A DNA stretch of 64,000 nt from G963676655 sp963676655. GTDB taxonomy: Bacteria > Verrucomicrobiota > Lentisphaeria > Victivallales > Victivallaceae. Below, piece after piece: positions 45,180 through 54,498 of this stretch. The stretch lies in contig CAXXKX010000004.1 in the NCBI GenBank assembly GCA_963676655.2, positions 806,001 through 870,000 on the forward strand, written 5' to 3'. Every line of letters starts with the position of its first letter. Position 1 is the first letter of the stretch. The notes below the pieces were generated by a model, which made no database searches, was not told the origin of the DNA, and saw only the letters and a list, made by a program, of their open reading frames with translations. Position numbers and translations under genes: made by a program.

Positions 45180-46805
45180 TTAGAGTTCAGTATTGGTTTC
45201 GAGGTCGATCAATTTGAATTCCTCATGATGCAGCGATGGGTCGGCCCGGAATGACAGGTCTTTGCCGTATTGGCCTTCCAGTTCATTTAGCAGGCTGGCA
45301 TCCAGATTTTTCAGTCTGGCCATTACTTCAGGGTGGACAATTACTCTGACCTGGAGCGAACGATCACGCGAGTTTGCTTTGAGAACCTGATTCAGGCGGC
45401 GCTGGATTTCAACGCTCATGCTGAACGCAGTTTTAATCCGACCGGTGCCCTCACAATACGGGCAGGGGTCATGATAGGCATCCTGTAAACTTTCATGTTC
45501 ACGTTGACGGGTCATTTCCATTAGTCCAAGGCGGGAAATAGGCAGTATCCGGGATTTCGCCCGGTCTTCTTTGACCAGCTTCAACATGGTTTTGTAAACT
45601 TTGTCCCGGTGTGCCGCGTTGCGCATATCAATAAAGTCGATGATTACCAGGCCGCCGATGTTGCGGAGTCGGAGCTGGCGCGCAACCTCATCAGCCGCTT
45701 CCATGTTGGTGTTGAAAATCGCTTCGGCCTGATCTTTGTCGCGGCGACCTCGTCCGGTATTGACGTCGATAGTGATCATGGCCTCCGTTTCATCGATGCA
45801 GATCCAGCCGCCGCCTGGCAGGGATACTTCGCGTTCGAAAATATCGGAAACCTGTTCTTTGACCCGGTAAAATTCAAAGATCGGGGCTGAACGATTATAG
45901 TGCTTTACTGCCGCGGCAGACCGGCGACCGGCAAATTTACTGAGCGATGATTTGATTTGTTTATACGCGTCGGCACTGTCGACGACGATCTCACCTATGT
46001 CTTCAGTCAGGAAGTCGCGTACTGTACGTTCGATCAGGGTGGGTTCGGAGTAGACTTCCAACGGGACTTTCGGACGTTCCAGGGAGGTTTCCACTTTATG
46101 CCAGAAGTCCAGCAGCATTTCCAGGTCGCGTTTGAAATAGATTGCGCGGCGTCCCTCGCCGACGGTCCGGCAGATCATGCCCATGCCTTCTGGCAGTTCA
46201 AGTTCTTTCAAGATTTTCCGCAGGCGCTGACGTTCTTTCTGGTTGTCTATCTTGGAGGACAGGCCGATATGGTCGGCGTACGGCAGCAGGACCAGATAAC
46301 GTCCCGGAATACTGATATTGGTGGTTACCCGTGCGCCTTTTGAACCGATCGGACCTTTGGTTACCTGAACCAGAAGTTCAGTTCCGGCCGGGAAAATATT
46401 TGGAATGTCTTTGACGGTAATTTTCTTTTTTCGGCGTTTTTTCTCGTTTTCGCGGATTTTGCTGGATTTCCCGCCGCTGAGCAATGCTTTGAGTCGAGCG
46501 GCCGGACCGGATTTTGTATTGGTCGGCGCTTGATTGCGTTCAATGCTGTCACTCATGCCTTCGGTGGCCGGCAGCATATCCCAGTAATGGAGCAGGGCGT
46601 TTTTAGCCCCGCCGATATCGACGAATGCAGCCTGCATATTTGGTTCAAGGTTGACAATCCGGGCCAGATAGACTGAATTGACGCGCGGTTCGTGCGAATG
46701 ATCCCGGTCGATCTGGTACTCGTCCAGGCGGCCGTTATTCAGTAGCGCCACCCGGGTCTCGAGTTTTTCGCAATTAATTACTAGTTGTTTACGATTTTTT
46801 TGCAT
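45180..46805 (-). CDS. rng: Ribonuclease G/E family endoribonuclease
   Basis: 541 residues. An N-terminal S1-type domain (VNSVYLARIVNLEPNMQAAFVDIGGAKNALLHYWDM near 42-78) is interrupted by a basic insert (residues 90-125, KIRENEKKRRKKKI). The catalytic core includes GGWICIDETEAMITIDVNTGRGR, RNIGGLVIIDFIDM with the Mg-binding Asp, and the Zn-link CPYCEGTGR near 455. The long C-terminal scaffold of RNase E is absent, so RNase G is the better name. It processes rRNA and mRNA 5' ends. It follows fmt by 4 bases and precedes thiS with no gap. Confidence 0.92.
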   Translation of the reverse strand: MQKNRKQLVINCEKLETRVALLNNGRLDEYQIDRDHSHEPRVNSVYLARIVNLEPNMQAAFVDIGGAKNALLHYWDMLPATEGMSDSIERNQAPTNTKSGPAARLKALLSGGKSSKIRENEKKRRKKKITVKDIPNIFPAGTELLVQVTKGPIGSKGARVTTNISIPGRYLVLLPYADHIGLSSKIDNQKERQRLRKILKELELPEGMGMICRTVGEGRRAIYFKRDLEMLLDFWHKVETSLERPKVPLEVYSEPTLIERTVRDFLTEDIGEIVVDSADAYKQIKSSLSKFAGRRSAAAVKHYNRSAPIFEFYRVKEQVSDIFEREVSLPGGGWICIDETEAMITIDVNTGRGRRDKDQAEAIFNTNMEAADEVARQLRLRNIGGLVIIDFIDMRNAAHRDKVYKTMLKLVKEDRAKSRILPISRLGLMEMTRQREHESLQDAYHDPCPYCEGTGRIKTAFSMSVEIQRRLNQVLKANSRDRSLQVRVIVHPEVMARLKNLDASLLNELEGQYGKDLSFRADPSLHHEEFKLIDLETNTEL

Positions 46806-46809
46806 TTTG

Positions 46810-47781
46810 TTACGATTCTTTTTTTAAATTTTCTAAAATGGTCCCTGTTGGCTGCGGACAGCCGTTAAGGAACGCGGGACCGGGCATTTCATTTTTCCCG
46901 GCCGGGACCACGGTCTGCAAATCGAGTGCATCTTTGCCGCAGGCGATGGTCCAGTTTTTCTTGTCGGACCTGATTGTTTCTCCCGGAAGGCCCTGTAAAT
47001 TGTCGTTGACATTTGCCGCCGCGAGTCGCAGGCGGATTGGTTTGTCGTTGCGTTTTACTTCAAAGTTTACACCGGGCCAGGGATTGTAGGCCCGGACGGC
47101 GGCGGCGATTTCGTCAGCCGGGAGGGTCCAGTCGATCAAGCCGTCGCTCTTCCTTATTTTTCTTGTTACCATGGCGGCGCTGTGGTCCTGGGCTTTATCC
47201 GTCATTTCGCCCGAAGCTATTTTCAGCATAATGTCGACCGCTTCGCTTGCGGCCAGTTCTCCGAGAGTTTGTTCCAAACTGCCGCCGGTTTCATTTCCGG
47301 TCATGGTGTAGTGCTGATAACAGTAAATGCCGCCGGTATCAAGACCTTTGTCCATTTTCATAAAGGTGTTGCCGGTGACGGTTTCCCCGTCCCGGATCGC
47401 CGAAACGATCGGCGAGGCCCCGCGATACTTTGGCAGCAATGACGCATGGACATTGACGCATGCCGCCCGGGGCAGGTTCAGAATTTCCTCCTTGAGTAAC
47501 TGACCGAACGATACAACCAGAATAATATCCGGCGCCGCGTCCCGCAGTCCGGCAATAAATTCAGGATCGTTGACTGACGGGATGCGTTCAGCCTTGATGC
47601 CGTTGGCGTCGGCAAAGATCCCGACTGCGGTCGGTGTCAGTTTCTTATTACGTCCGGCTGGACGGTTGGTTTGGGTTCCGCAGCCGATCAGGTTTATCCG
47701 GTTATCTTCGGCCAGAGCTTTCAGGATTGGAACAGCGATATCGCCCGAGCCGAGAAAATAAATTTTTGGAGAAAGATTCAT
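46810..47781 (-). CDS. fmt: Methionyl-tRNA formyltransferase
   Basis: 323 residues. Formylates initiator Met-tRNA. Landmarks are FLGSGDIAVPILKAL at the start, SFGQLLKEEIL, the catalytic block NVHASLLPKYRGASPIVSAI (Asn, His), FMKMDKGLDTGGIY and a C-terminal tRNA-binding domain from about 205 (YNPWPGVNFE). No peptide deformylase gene lies beside it. The start ATG 47781 lacks a visible ribosome site, so expression may depend on the upstream ROK gene 36 bases away. Confidence 0.93.
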   Translation of the reverse strand: MNLSPKIYFLGSGDIAVPILKALAEDNRINLIGCGTQTNRPAGRNKKLTPTAVGIFADANGIKAERIPSVNDPEFIAGLRDAAPDIILVVSFGQLLKEEILNLPRAACVNVHASLLPKYRGASPIVSAIRDGETVTGNTFMKMDKGLDTGGIYCYQHYTMTGNETGGSLEQTLGELAASEAVDIMLKIASGEMTDKAQDHSAAMVTRKIRKSDGLIDWTLPADEIAAAVRAYNPWPGVNFEVKRNDKPIRLRLAAANVNDNLQGLPGETIRSDKKNWTIACGKDALDLQTVVPAGKNEMPGPAFLNGCPQPTGTILENLKKES

Positions 47782-47817
47782 TATTTTGATTTTTACGTGT
47801 TTCCTTTGTGTCGCAAG

Positions 47818-48822
47818 TTACTTTTTCCACGGAAACTCAAACCGGCCCTGCTGATGGAGACAGTAGAGCGCGACGCCGAGAGGCGCGTATGCGCCGATAT
47901 CACGTTTAAGTTCGCTACAGACAATTTCACAGGCATTACGGGTGTGGTCCCACGAAAACCTTGGCAGTTGTTTCATGATCGGGTTCATGAAAAGTTCGTC
48001 GCCCATAGCCCAGGCCAATGTTCCGAGTACGATTTTTTCGGGATTCAGCACATTGAGATATGTACCCAGGGCCTGCGCGTGACGCATGATAACTTCATCC
48101 CAAAGTTTCACGGCGTATTCATCTCCGTCGAGAATCGCTTTTTCCAATGCCAGCATGTCAATGTTTTCAATTTTGCCGCCGGCGTATTTGACGATTGCGC
48201 TGTCGGGTTTGTCCGCCAGTTCGTGCTGCATCCGGAGTGCCAGAGCCCGGCCGCCGCAAAACGCCTCATAACAGCCCTTCATCCCGCAGTTGCATTTGGG
48301 ACCATTCGGATCCAGGCAGATATGACCGACTTCCCCGGCATAATATGACGCTCCCTGAATCAATGCCTCGTTGGCAATAATGCCGCCGCCGATTCCGGTG
48401 CTCATAGTCAGATAGATCATGTGTTTTGAACCGCGCCCCGCGCCGAAAATCCACTCCGCCAAAGCCCCGGCGTCGGCGTCGTTGGCGAAGAATACTTCCA
48501 GTCCAAGCGCTTCGTGCAGATAATCCTTGATATGAACATTGCGCCAATGCTTGTTGTTCGGCGGTTCAACAATGATTCCGTTCGGAATGTCAGCCGGGGA
48601 TGGGGAGTCGATCCCGATTGCGGCGACATCCTCGAGTTTTATTCCGGCTTCTTCCACCATTTCGTGGGCGGCCTGGACTAGTTGCGGTAACACGTCTTCC
48701 GGGTAGGTGTCCAGATTGTCGATCCGGCGGGTGGCCAGCATTTTTCCGTCGCTCTGACCAAGTGATGCGGCGATTTTTGTGCCGCCGATATCATAGCCCA
48801 GAACTGTAATAATTTTTTCCAT
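47818..48822 (-). CDS. ROK-family sugar kinase (glucokinase-like)
   Basis: 334 residues without an N-terminal helix-turn-helix, so a kinase rather than a NagC-type repressor. The phosphate loop is LGYDIGGTKIAASLG (residues 8-22), the catalytic region is FFANDADAGALAEWIFGAG with Asp near 115, followed by LTMSTGIGGGII, GEVGHICLDPNG and the Zn site CNCGMKGCYEAFCGG (His and three Cys). The substrate may be glucose, mannose, fructose or an N-acetyl sugar. AAGG precedes ATG 48822. It heads the leftward rok-fmt-rng-thiS-thiF series. Confidence 0.88.
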   Translation of the reverse strand: MEKIITVLGYDIGGTKIAASLGQSDGKMLATRRIDNLDTYPEDVLPQLVQAAHEMVEEAGIKLEDVAAIGIDSPSPADIPNGIIVEPPNNKHWRNVHIKDYLHEALGLEVFFANDADAGALAEWIFGAGRGSKHMIYLTMSTGIGGGIIANEALIQGASYYAGEVGHICLDPNGPKCNCGMKGCYEAFCGGRALALRMQHELADKPDSAIVKYAGGKIENIDMLALEKAILDGDEYAVKLWDEVIMRHAQALGTYLNVLNPEKIVLGTLAWAMGDELFMNPIMKQLPRFSWDHTRNACEIVCSELKRDIGAYAPLGVALYCLHQQGRFEFPWKK

Positions 48823-48894
48823 TAAAAAACCTTGATTTTTTATTAATAATAATTTGAAACTTTAACTCATTTATGGCATAAGTAATATGCTATG

Positions 48895-48906
48895 ATTTTC
48901 GAAAAT
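48895..48906. promoter_or_regulatory. Perfect 12-bp palindrome before tolQ
   Basis: ATTTTCGAAAAT, 29 bases upstream of the tolQ start. It may be an operator, but it could occur by chance in AT-rich DNA. Confidence 0.25.
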
Positions 48907-48934
48907 TTCAACCCCGGATAGGAGTAACAGACGG

Positions 48935-49690
48935 ATGAATCTACCGTTTAATCTTATTATCGGCGCGGCTGGACCTTATTATGCGTTTGAAAACAGTGAT
49001 TTTGTTGGTCGGGCTGTCGTTATTTTTCTTTTTTTCGGATCGATGTTTACCTGGACGATTATGGTCGAAAAAGGGTTATCGCTGGTCCGGGCCAAACGCC
49101 ATTCCCTGAAATTCGGCAAACTGTTCCGCAGTTCCGGCAGTCTGATCGGTCTGGTGGCCGAAGCGCGGCGCGATCCGGGTCCGGTCGCTAAAGTTTATCT
49201 GGCCGGCGCGGAAAAACTGCTCGAATTTTACGGCTTGTCTGAAGACCAGCCGTCTCTGATGCAAAGTGCCAGAGCCCGGAATACTACTTTGACGACCGCC
49301 CAGATGGAAGCGCTGCGGACAGTAATGGAACGGGAAGTGTCTGATCAGATTTTAGTGCTTGAAGAAAAGATCGGAATGCTGGCGACTGCGGTCAGCGTCA
49401 GCCCGTTTTTCGGGTTGTTCGGAACCGTCTGGGGGGTAATGATGGCGTTCATCGGGGTCGCGTCGCAGGGCCGGGCAGATATTTCCGCGCTGGCTCCCGG
49501 GGTAAGCGGCGCGCTGCTGACCACCGTGGTTGGTTTGATGGTGGCAATCCCGTCATTGATTGGCTATAATCTGCTGACTTCGACAATCCGTAAGGTCACT
49601 ATCTATATGGACAATTTTACCGAAGAATTTCTGGCCAGGATTCGCCTGGAACAGTTGGATATTGAACCTGAAGTCGACGAGTTCAGGTAA
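48935..49690 (+). CDS. tolQ: MotA/TolQ/ExbB proton-channel protein
   Basis: 251 residues with three membrane helices (about 30-52, 155-180, 195-220) in the TolQ/ExbB pattern. The family core is IGMLATAVSVSPFFGLFGTVWGVMMAFIGV and ALAPGVSGALLTTVVGLMVAIPSLIGYN, which line the proton path. With TolR it harvests proton-motive force for TolA at the outer membrane. GGAGT lies before ATG 48935. Naming as tolQ instead of exbB rests on the tolR/tolA order and the long helical TolA-like third gene; no tolB or pal follows in the window. Confidence 0.86.
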   Translation: MNLPFNLIIGAAGPYYAFENSDFVGRAVVIFLFFGSMFTWTIMVEKGLSLVRAKRHSLKFGKLFRSSGSLIGLVAEARRDPGPVAKVYLAGAEKLLEFYGLSEDQPSLMQSARARNTTLTTAQMEALRTVMEREVSDQILVLEEKIGMLATAVSVSPFFGLFGTVWGVMMAFIGVASQGRADISALAPGVSGALLTTVVGLMVAIPSLIGYNLLTSTIRKVTIYMDNFTEEFLARIRLEQLDIEPEVDEFR

Positions 49691-49700
49691 GGAGCAGAGC

Positions 49701-50114
49701 ATGGGCCGCCGTAAGACACGTTCACAACTGGATGCGATCGATGAGATCAACATGACCCCGTTGATCGACCTGACCTTCCTGCTGCTGATCATTTTCATGA
49801 TAACCGCGCCGTTACTGGAGTATGGAGTCGATGTTTCTCCGCCGGACGTTAACGCCGCCACGTTGCCGGACAAAAACACCGCAACCGTGAATCTTGATCG
49901 GCGTGGTCAGATAATTTACAACCGGGTATCCGTATCCAGCGATGAACTCCTTTTGGACCTGACGCGTCTCTATGAAACCAATCCCAAAACCGTTATTCTG
50001 GTCCGGGCCGACGGCTCCCGCGAATACCGGGAAGTTATGGAGCTTATGAAGTTGGTGACCAAGTCCGGGTTCACGAATGTTTCGCTGGTAACTCAGGCTG
50101 AGGGCAATGATTAA
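49701..50114 (+). CDS. tolR: TolR/ExbD biopolymer transport protein
   Basis: 137 residues: a basic cytoplasmic start, then INMTPLIDLTFLLLIIFMITAPL, the single membrane helix carrying the functionally essential Asp (about residue 26), then a small periplasmic domain (VRADGSREYREVMELMKLV). AAGGAG precedes ATG 49701, 10 bases after tolQ; the earlier in-frame ATG at 49662 lies inside tolQ and is rejected. It overlaps the third gene by 8 bases. Confidence 0.9.
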   Translation: MGRRKTRSQLDAIDEINMTPLIDLTFLLLIIFMITAPLLEYGVDVSPPDVNAATLPDKNTATVNLDRRGQIIYNRVSVSSDELLLDLTRLYETNPKTVILVRADGSREYREVMELMKLVTKSGFTNVSLVTQAEGND

Positions 50115-50928
50115 TTTTCGGGGCAATTCAAATCGTACCGGCGCCAACGACGAGGTGGTTCTGGTATCCCGTACCGCTAAAAGCAATATCCGGCGCTGGG
50201 TCATTTCGATTCATTTGGCATTGATAGTGATTCCGCTGCTCTGGTACGCTGTCTACAAATGGCTGGAGCCGGAACGTAAGGTCATCAAGATCAAGCTGGT
50301 TCCGCCGCCTCCACCTGGCTCCGCGCCGCGTATGGTGCCGGATACGCAGGTCAGAAAACCTGAATCCCAACCAAAGCCGCGCCCTAAACCAGTCCGGAAA
50401 ACCAAGCCAAAGCCGGCTTCGAAACCAAAGCCGAAGGCGGTTAATAAACCGAAACCGAAACCTGTACGCAAGAAGTTGACTGCTGACGATATCAAAATTT
50501 CTCGTGACGTGGTCAAGAAGACCACACCGCGTCCGACTCCGCCCCAGCCGAAACTGCGTCCTTTGACGAAGGACGAAGTTATTCGAAAGTTGAATAAGGC
50601 AGTCTCTCAATATCAGCATAATATCAAGTCTGACCGCTATGATCCCAGTGCTAAATTGAATTATCAGCAGATGATCGGACTACAGCTTAAACAACTGTGG
50701 AACGAACCGGATAAACGGCAATTGGGCCGTCAGTATCCTCAGGTTACGGTCAGTCTGACTATATCCGGCTCCGGCCGGGTAACCCGGGCTGTGATCGTCA
50801 AAGCCAGCGGCATTGGTCCGATGGACCGTTCCGTCACCAAACTTCTGAGCTCGCTACGCCAGTTCAGCCCGCCTCCCGGCGGTCAGGCGATAACTTTCGA
50901 TGCCATCATGGAAATTGAAAGAGACTGA
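50107..50928 (+). CDS. tolA: TonB/TolA-like energy-transducing protein
   Basis: 273 residues: a cytoplasmic N-terminus, one membrane helix (residues 40-58, VISIHLALIVIPLLWYAVY), a Pro/Lys-rich extended segment (about 68-150, repeated KPKPKP-type units), and a C-terminal TonB/TolA domain (about 195-273) with VTVSLTISGSGRVTRAVIVKASG and FSPPPGG. The Lys-Pro stretch spans the periplasm. A SHLS motif of classical TonB is absent. Either TonB or TolA is possible. The 8-bp overlap with tolR indicates coupling. Confidence 0.8.
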   Translation: MINFRGNSNRTGANDEVVLVSRTAKSNIRRWVISIHLALIVIPLLWYAVYKWLEPERKVIKIKLVPPPPPGSAPRMVPDTQVRKPESQPKPRPKPVRKTKPKPASKPKPKAVNKPKPKPVRKKLTADDIKISRDVVKKTTPRPTPPQPKLRPLTKDEVIRKLNKAVSQYQHNIKSDRYDPSAKLNYQQMIGLQLKQLWNEPDKRQLGRQYPQVTVSLTISGSGRVTRAVIVKASGIGPMDRSVTKLLSSLRQFSPPPGGQAITFDAIMEIERD

Positions 50929-50937
50929 TTTCCTGAG

Positions 50938-51786
50938 TTATCCGGCTTTTTGCTGTCGATATTTTTTGGGTGAAACTCCTTGATGTTTCTTGAAATCGTT
51001 GGAAAAATATAGTTGATTGTCATATTCCAGCCTGACCGCGATTTCCTTGATCGAATACGAAGTGTTTTCCAGATAATGCTTTGCCCGGTTCATCTTGTGT
51101 CCGGAGCGGTATTGTTGAGGTGAAATTCCAAGTTCTCTGATAAACAGGCGATTCAATGATGTATGGCTGATGCCAAGTTTGGCCGCAAGTTCAGCTATTG
51201 AAAATTGGCTTGACAGATTTCTTTCCAGGTAATCGACCGCCGTTTTCAGCACCGGTGAGACTGATTGGCTTGACTCAAGTTTTTGAGCCATCAAAGTAAT
51301 GATTTTCCAGGTTGAGGCGAGAATCTCAGGAAGTGCGTCAGAACTAAATTCTTTTATCATTTTGTCCAGGGATTTTATCTCTTTAAAAACGGCATCGGTT
51401 GCGGTGCTTGCGTGAATGAGCCGCAGTTTGTCCATGTTCATTTGTCCGGCCAGATGGGTGATTGATGCCCCCTTGATCTCCAGAACAAATTTATGATAAT
51501 ACCTGTTGTTGGTTGTCGTAAAAGAGTAATTGGAATACCGGGGAATGATGACAATGTCGCCTTTTTCCGCATAGTGTTCAGTTTTTTCTTCATCATAATA
51601 ATAAATCCCGCCGTCGACAACATAGACAAGCATCATGAATTGACAGTTGTTTTCATGAAATGTGCAGCTTGAGTGTCGTATCGCCTCTTCGATGCAGTAC
51701 GGATAAAACGGCCATTGTTCATTTGGTCGCGGCAGGTAGTCTGCTTCGTAATGAGTTATGCCGGGATTTTTATAGTGTCTTGCCAT
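50938..51786 (-). CDS. AraC-family transcriptional regulator
   Basis: 282 residues: an N-terminal cupin sensor (VYVVDGGIYYYDEEKTEHYAEKGDIVIIPRY, 55-90) and a C-terminal pair of helix-turn-helices (SIAELAAKLGISHTSLNRLF near 193 and YSIKEIAVRLEYDNQLYFSNDFKKHQGVSPKKY near 243-275). Divergent from the GH65-like gene across 255 AT-rich bases, which it probably controls in response to the corresponding sugar. The end is 10 bases from the tolA stop on the other strand. Confidence 0.92.
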   Translation of the reverse strand: MARHYKNPGITHYEADYLPRPNEQWPFYPYCIEEAIRHSSCTFHENNCQFMMLVYVVDGGIYYYDEEKTEHYAEKGDIVIIPRYSNYSFTTTNNRYYHKFVLEIKGASITHLAGQMNMDKLRLIHASTATDAVFKEIKSLDKMIKEFSSDALPEILASTWKIITLMAQKLESSQSVSPVLKTAVDYLERNLSSQFSIAELAAKLGISHTSLNRLFIRELGISPQQYRSGHKMNRAKHYLENTSYSIKEIAVRLEYDNQLYFSNDFKKHQGVSPKKYRQQKAG

Positions 51787-52041
51787 ATTATATGATTTGA
51801 TTAATATTTATATATATTTAACTAATTATTATATATAATACATGCTTGATTAACTTGTTTCAATATATTGATATATTAAAATATATATAAAACAATAAAT
51901 TGAAATCATATGATAGTTTTATGATAAATATCATTACGTTTGACTTGAAATTAGATGTATGTGTTTTAATAGCAATGATTTGGTGTAATTTATAAAAGTA
52001 AGTGATGCTTATATCATAAAATAAAAAAAGAGGACGGAAAT

Positions 52042-54054
52042 ATGAAAATGGAATGCAGTTCGTGTAACGCGAATGATAACTATGTGCCGCCGGTCATCGG
52101 CAACGGCGAACTTTCTATCCAGATCGATAAGGAGGGATTGCAGCGTCAACAAACATATGTTGGTATGACCCCGGCCATCTGGTGGGCCGGCAGGCGATAT
52201 GGCAAATATCCGGGGGAATTGATTCCTTTCGGTTATTTCATTGCCGGAGAGGAAAAACTGCTTGAGTGGCGTCAAAGCCTGGACGTCAAACAAGCGTTGA
52301 TTGAGACTTCATGTCATTATGAAAATGGCGAAGAGGTAGATACAAAGGCTTTTGTGCATTTGAATCATCCTTTGCTTGCAGTGAAAAAAAAGTTCAGCGG
52401 CAGTTATACCTTAACCTATCTGCTGGCGCAGCCGGGAGATGATTGCCTAATTCCGCGTGGGATGATTTTCGATGCGGTTAAAACATCTGCCGGAGTTGAC
52501 ATCCATTACCGGGTGGAGGATTTTTGCGGCATAATTTCTTTCTGGTGCGATGCTCCTGATCCTGACATTGTGATTGCCGGAAACCGGTTCAGGATAACGG
52601 TTGAAGAAGAAACAGAGGCCGCCTTTTATATCGCTATGGTCGATTCCCTTGACAGTGACGATCTGGTTTCAGATATGGCCGCCTTGAAACAACAGGTGAG
52701 ACTGAACGGTTTTGACGGGATGTTAGCGTCCCATACCGAAGCCTGGAACAAGTACTGGCTGGATTCGTATATCGAACTTTCAGACAGGAAACAGATGAAC
52801 GCCTATTATACCGCACAGTACCATTTACGGATTTCTTCGACGCGCTGGTCGGTCCCGGTCGGGATTTTTCCAACTCACTGGCAGGGTAAATATTTCTCAT
52901 TCGATGACTATTTCTCGTTTATGGGACTGCTTTCCAGCGGTCATTTTGACGCGGCCCGGAAGATACCGGAATATCGTTTCAGCTTGTTGAATGCGGCGAA
53001 AGACCGGGCGCATCGTTATTTCGGGCAAAATTCTTCAGGCGGACGCTGGGCATGGCAAACGGTTGAAGATGGTTCGGAAATGGCGACGCCGGGTTTCTGG
53101 ATAGAACATATTTTTCATCTTGCTCACATTACTCTATCCGCCTGGTATTATTATCTGTTCTCCGGAGATGAACATTTTTTACAGGAAAAAGGTTATCCGG
53201 TCATCAAAGCGGCGGCGGAATTCTATCAAATTCAGGCGGTGTATAAGATCAGCGATGATCGCTATATAATTGGTAAGTGCACCGATTTGGAAAGACTGGG
53301 ACCCGCCCGTGAAAATGCTTTTATGACAACTTGCGGGGTTATTGCCACTTTCGACGCGGCGGTAGCGGCGGCGGAAAAACTGCATGTCGACAGCTCTCAG
53401 GTAAAGGAATGGTCTTTTCTGGCGGAAAAATTACGGCAGAGTCTGCCGGTAGAGGACGGTCGATATGTACCGTATCCGAAATGCGACCAGAAAAGTATCG
53501 CGGTCTTTGCCGGAACTTTCCCTTATCATGTTCTGACAAAGGATGACCCATGCCAGAAGTCGGCAATGAGTGATTATCTTGAAAATGAGTCGGAGTTCGG
53601 TAATATGTATCCGGTTGGCAACTCGGTTTGCGTCTGGTACGCCGCCTGGAAAGGCATTGCAAGGGCTAGGATGGGCGATGGGGCCGGGGTTATGAGTTGC
53701 CTCGATCAAGCCACCGGGGAAGTCAATTGTTTTTCAGAAATTTTTGAAATCAAAAATCCGGCGCATCATCCGTGGTTCACTACCGCCGAAGGCGCTTATA
53801 TTCAAATGCTCAATGAAAGCCTGTTGCAGTCAGATGATGAGCGGATTATTGTGTTTGATTGCGGCAGAAGTGATTATGCGTTTAAACTTCCCGCTGTCGG
53901 TGGGATTACGGTTGAGTTTGCGATGTGCGATAGTGTTGTTACAGCCTTGAAAATTACGTCGCCTGTCGCCTGCCAACGGATTGTTTCCGTTCCCGATGGA
54001 AGAAGCTTTGAACTGGATTTTGAACCGGGACAGTTGCATACGCTTATTGGTTGA
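52042..54054 (+). CDS. Glycoside hydrolase/phosphorylase with (alpha/alpha)6 barrel, GH65/GH95-like
   Basis: 670 residues, no signal peptide. An N-terminal beta-sandwich (1-220, PPVIGNGELSIQID... with NGEL typical of GH65/GH95 clans), an (alpha/alpha)6 barrel (about 240-590: FPTHWQGKYFSFDDYFSFMGLLSSGHFDAARKIPEYR, GRWAWQTVEDGSEMA, FWIEHIFHLAHITLSAWYYYLF) and a C-terminal beta cap. The order NGEL / W-x-D/E helix / YR is that of GH65 phosphorylases and GH95 fucosidases. The catalytic acid cannot be assigned with confidence; Glu in TVEDGSE is a candidate. GAGGACGG precedes ATG 52042. Control by the adjacent AraC protein is likely. Confidence 0.75.
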   Translation: MKMECSSCNANDNYVPPVIGNGELSIQIDKEGLQRQQTYVGMTPAIWWAGRRYGKYPGELIPFGYFIAGEEKLLEWRQSLDVKQALIETSCHYENGEEVDTKAFVHLNHPLLAVKKKFSGSYTLTYLLAQPGDDCLIPRGMIFDAVKTSAGVDIHYRVEDFCGIISFWCDAPDPDIVIAGNRFRITVEEETEAAFYIAMVDSLDSDDLVSDMAALKQQVRLNGFDGMLASHTEAWNKYWLDSYIELSDRKQMNAYYTAQYHLRISSTRWSVPVGIFPTHWQGKYFSFDDYFSFMGLLSSGHFDAARKIPEYRFSLLNAAKDRAHRYFGQNSSGGRWAWQTVEDGSEMATPGFWIEHIFHLAHITLSAWYYYLFSGDEHFLQEKGYPVIKAAAEFYQIQAVYKISDDRYIIGKCTDLERLGPARENAFMTTCGVIATFDAAVAAAEKLHVDSSQVKEWSFLAEKLRQSLPVEDGRYVPYPKCDQKSIAVFAGTFPYHVLTKDDPCQKSAMSDYLENESEFGNMYPVGNSVCVWYAAWKGIARARMGDGAGVMSCLDQATGEVNCFSEIFEIKNPAHHPWFTTAEGAYIQMLNESLLQSDDERIIVFDCGRSDYAFKLPAVGGITVEFAMCDSVVTALKITSPVACQRIVSVPDGRSFELDFEPGQLHTLIG

Positions 54055-54060
54055 CATATT

Positions 54061-54102
54061 TTATTTTGCTATAGCATGCAGATCGTCTTCGGTCAAGTTT
54101 GC
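54061..54102 (-). pseudogene. Remnant copy of the 3' end of the PHP gene
   Basis: Reads ANLTEDDLHAIAK-stop on the minus strand, against ALNLTENDLHDIAK-stop at the end of the PHP gene (54499). The two DNA stretches agree at 32 of 37 compared positions. Upstream of the 14 codons the match ends. The two copies flank a 396-bp segment that holds the small zinc-ribbon membrane gene. Confidence 0.65.
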
Positions 54103-54185
54103 TCGATGGGACTTTTTCCCTGTCAGAGGTCAATAATTTTTTCCATGCTGGAGATAAAAAAGCTAAGCTCCAATTACGGTAACTT

Positions 54186-54482
54186 TTAATCGGCCTCACC
54201 TTTTTTGAACTTAACAAAAAAAGGAGAAATCAATATTCCCGCAATCAGGCATATTGTTATTGAAAGCATTGCGGGGATGGCGGGGATAATATTGCTGATC
54301 ATTAAGATACAGATTATGCCGGAAAGAACACAAGGTACAAGCATTACCAGAATATAAGAGGTAAAATCAATCTTAATTTTTTGACTGCATGAATGACATT
54401 TAAAATTTGAACTTATAATAAATAATAATGTGAACCGGTCATATGGCTTGCCGCAATAAGGACATTTTGCTTTGTAGCTCAT
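54186..54482 (-). CDS. Small zinc-ribbon membrane protein
   Basis: 98 residues: an N-terminal zinc ribbon (CPYCGKPYDRF ... FKCHSCSQK, two Cys-x2-Cys knuckles) followed by two membrane helices (about 45-65 and 70-90) and a charged end. The plan is common among small proteins of unknown function. TGGAGAA lies before ATG 54482. It sits between the intact PHP gene end and a duplicated PHP gene tail, so it may have been inserted there. Confidence 0.75.
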   Translation of the reverse strand: MSYKAKCPYCGKPYDRFTLLFIISSNFKCHSCSQKIKIDFTSYILVMLVPCVLSGIICILMISNIIPAIPAMLSITICLIAGILISPFFVKFKKGEAD

Positions 54483-54498
54483 GCTGATTCTCCATTAT

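Noticed and set aside
47671..48348. 225-codon rightward frame opposite fmt/ROK
   Set aside because: Antisense to the ROK kinase Zn motif region; no ribosome site.
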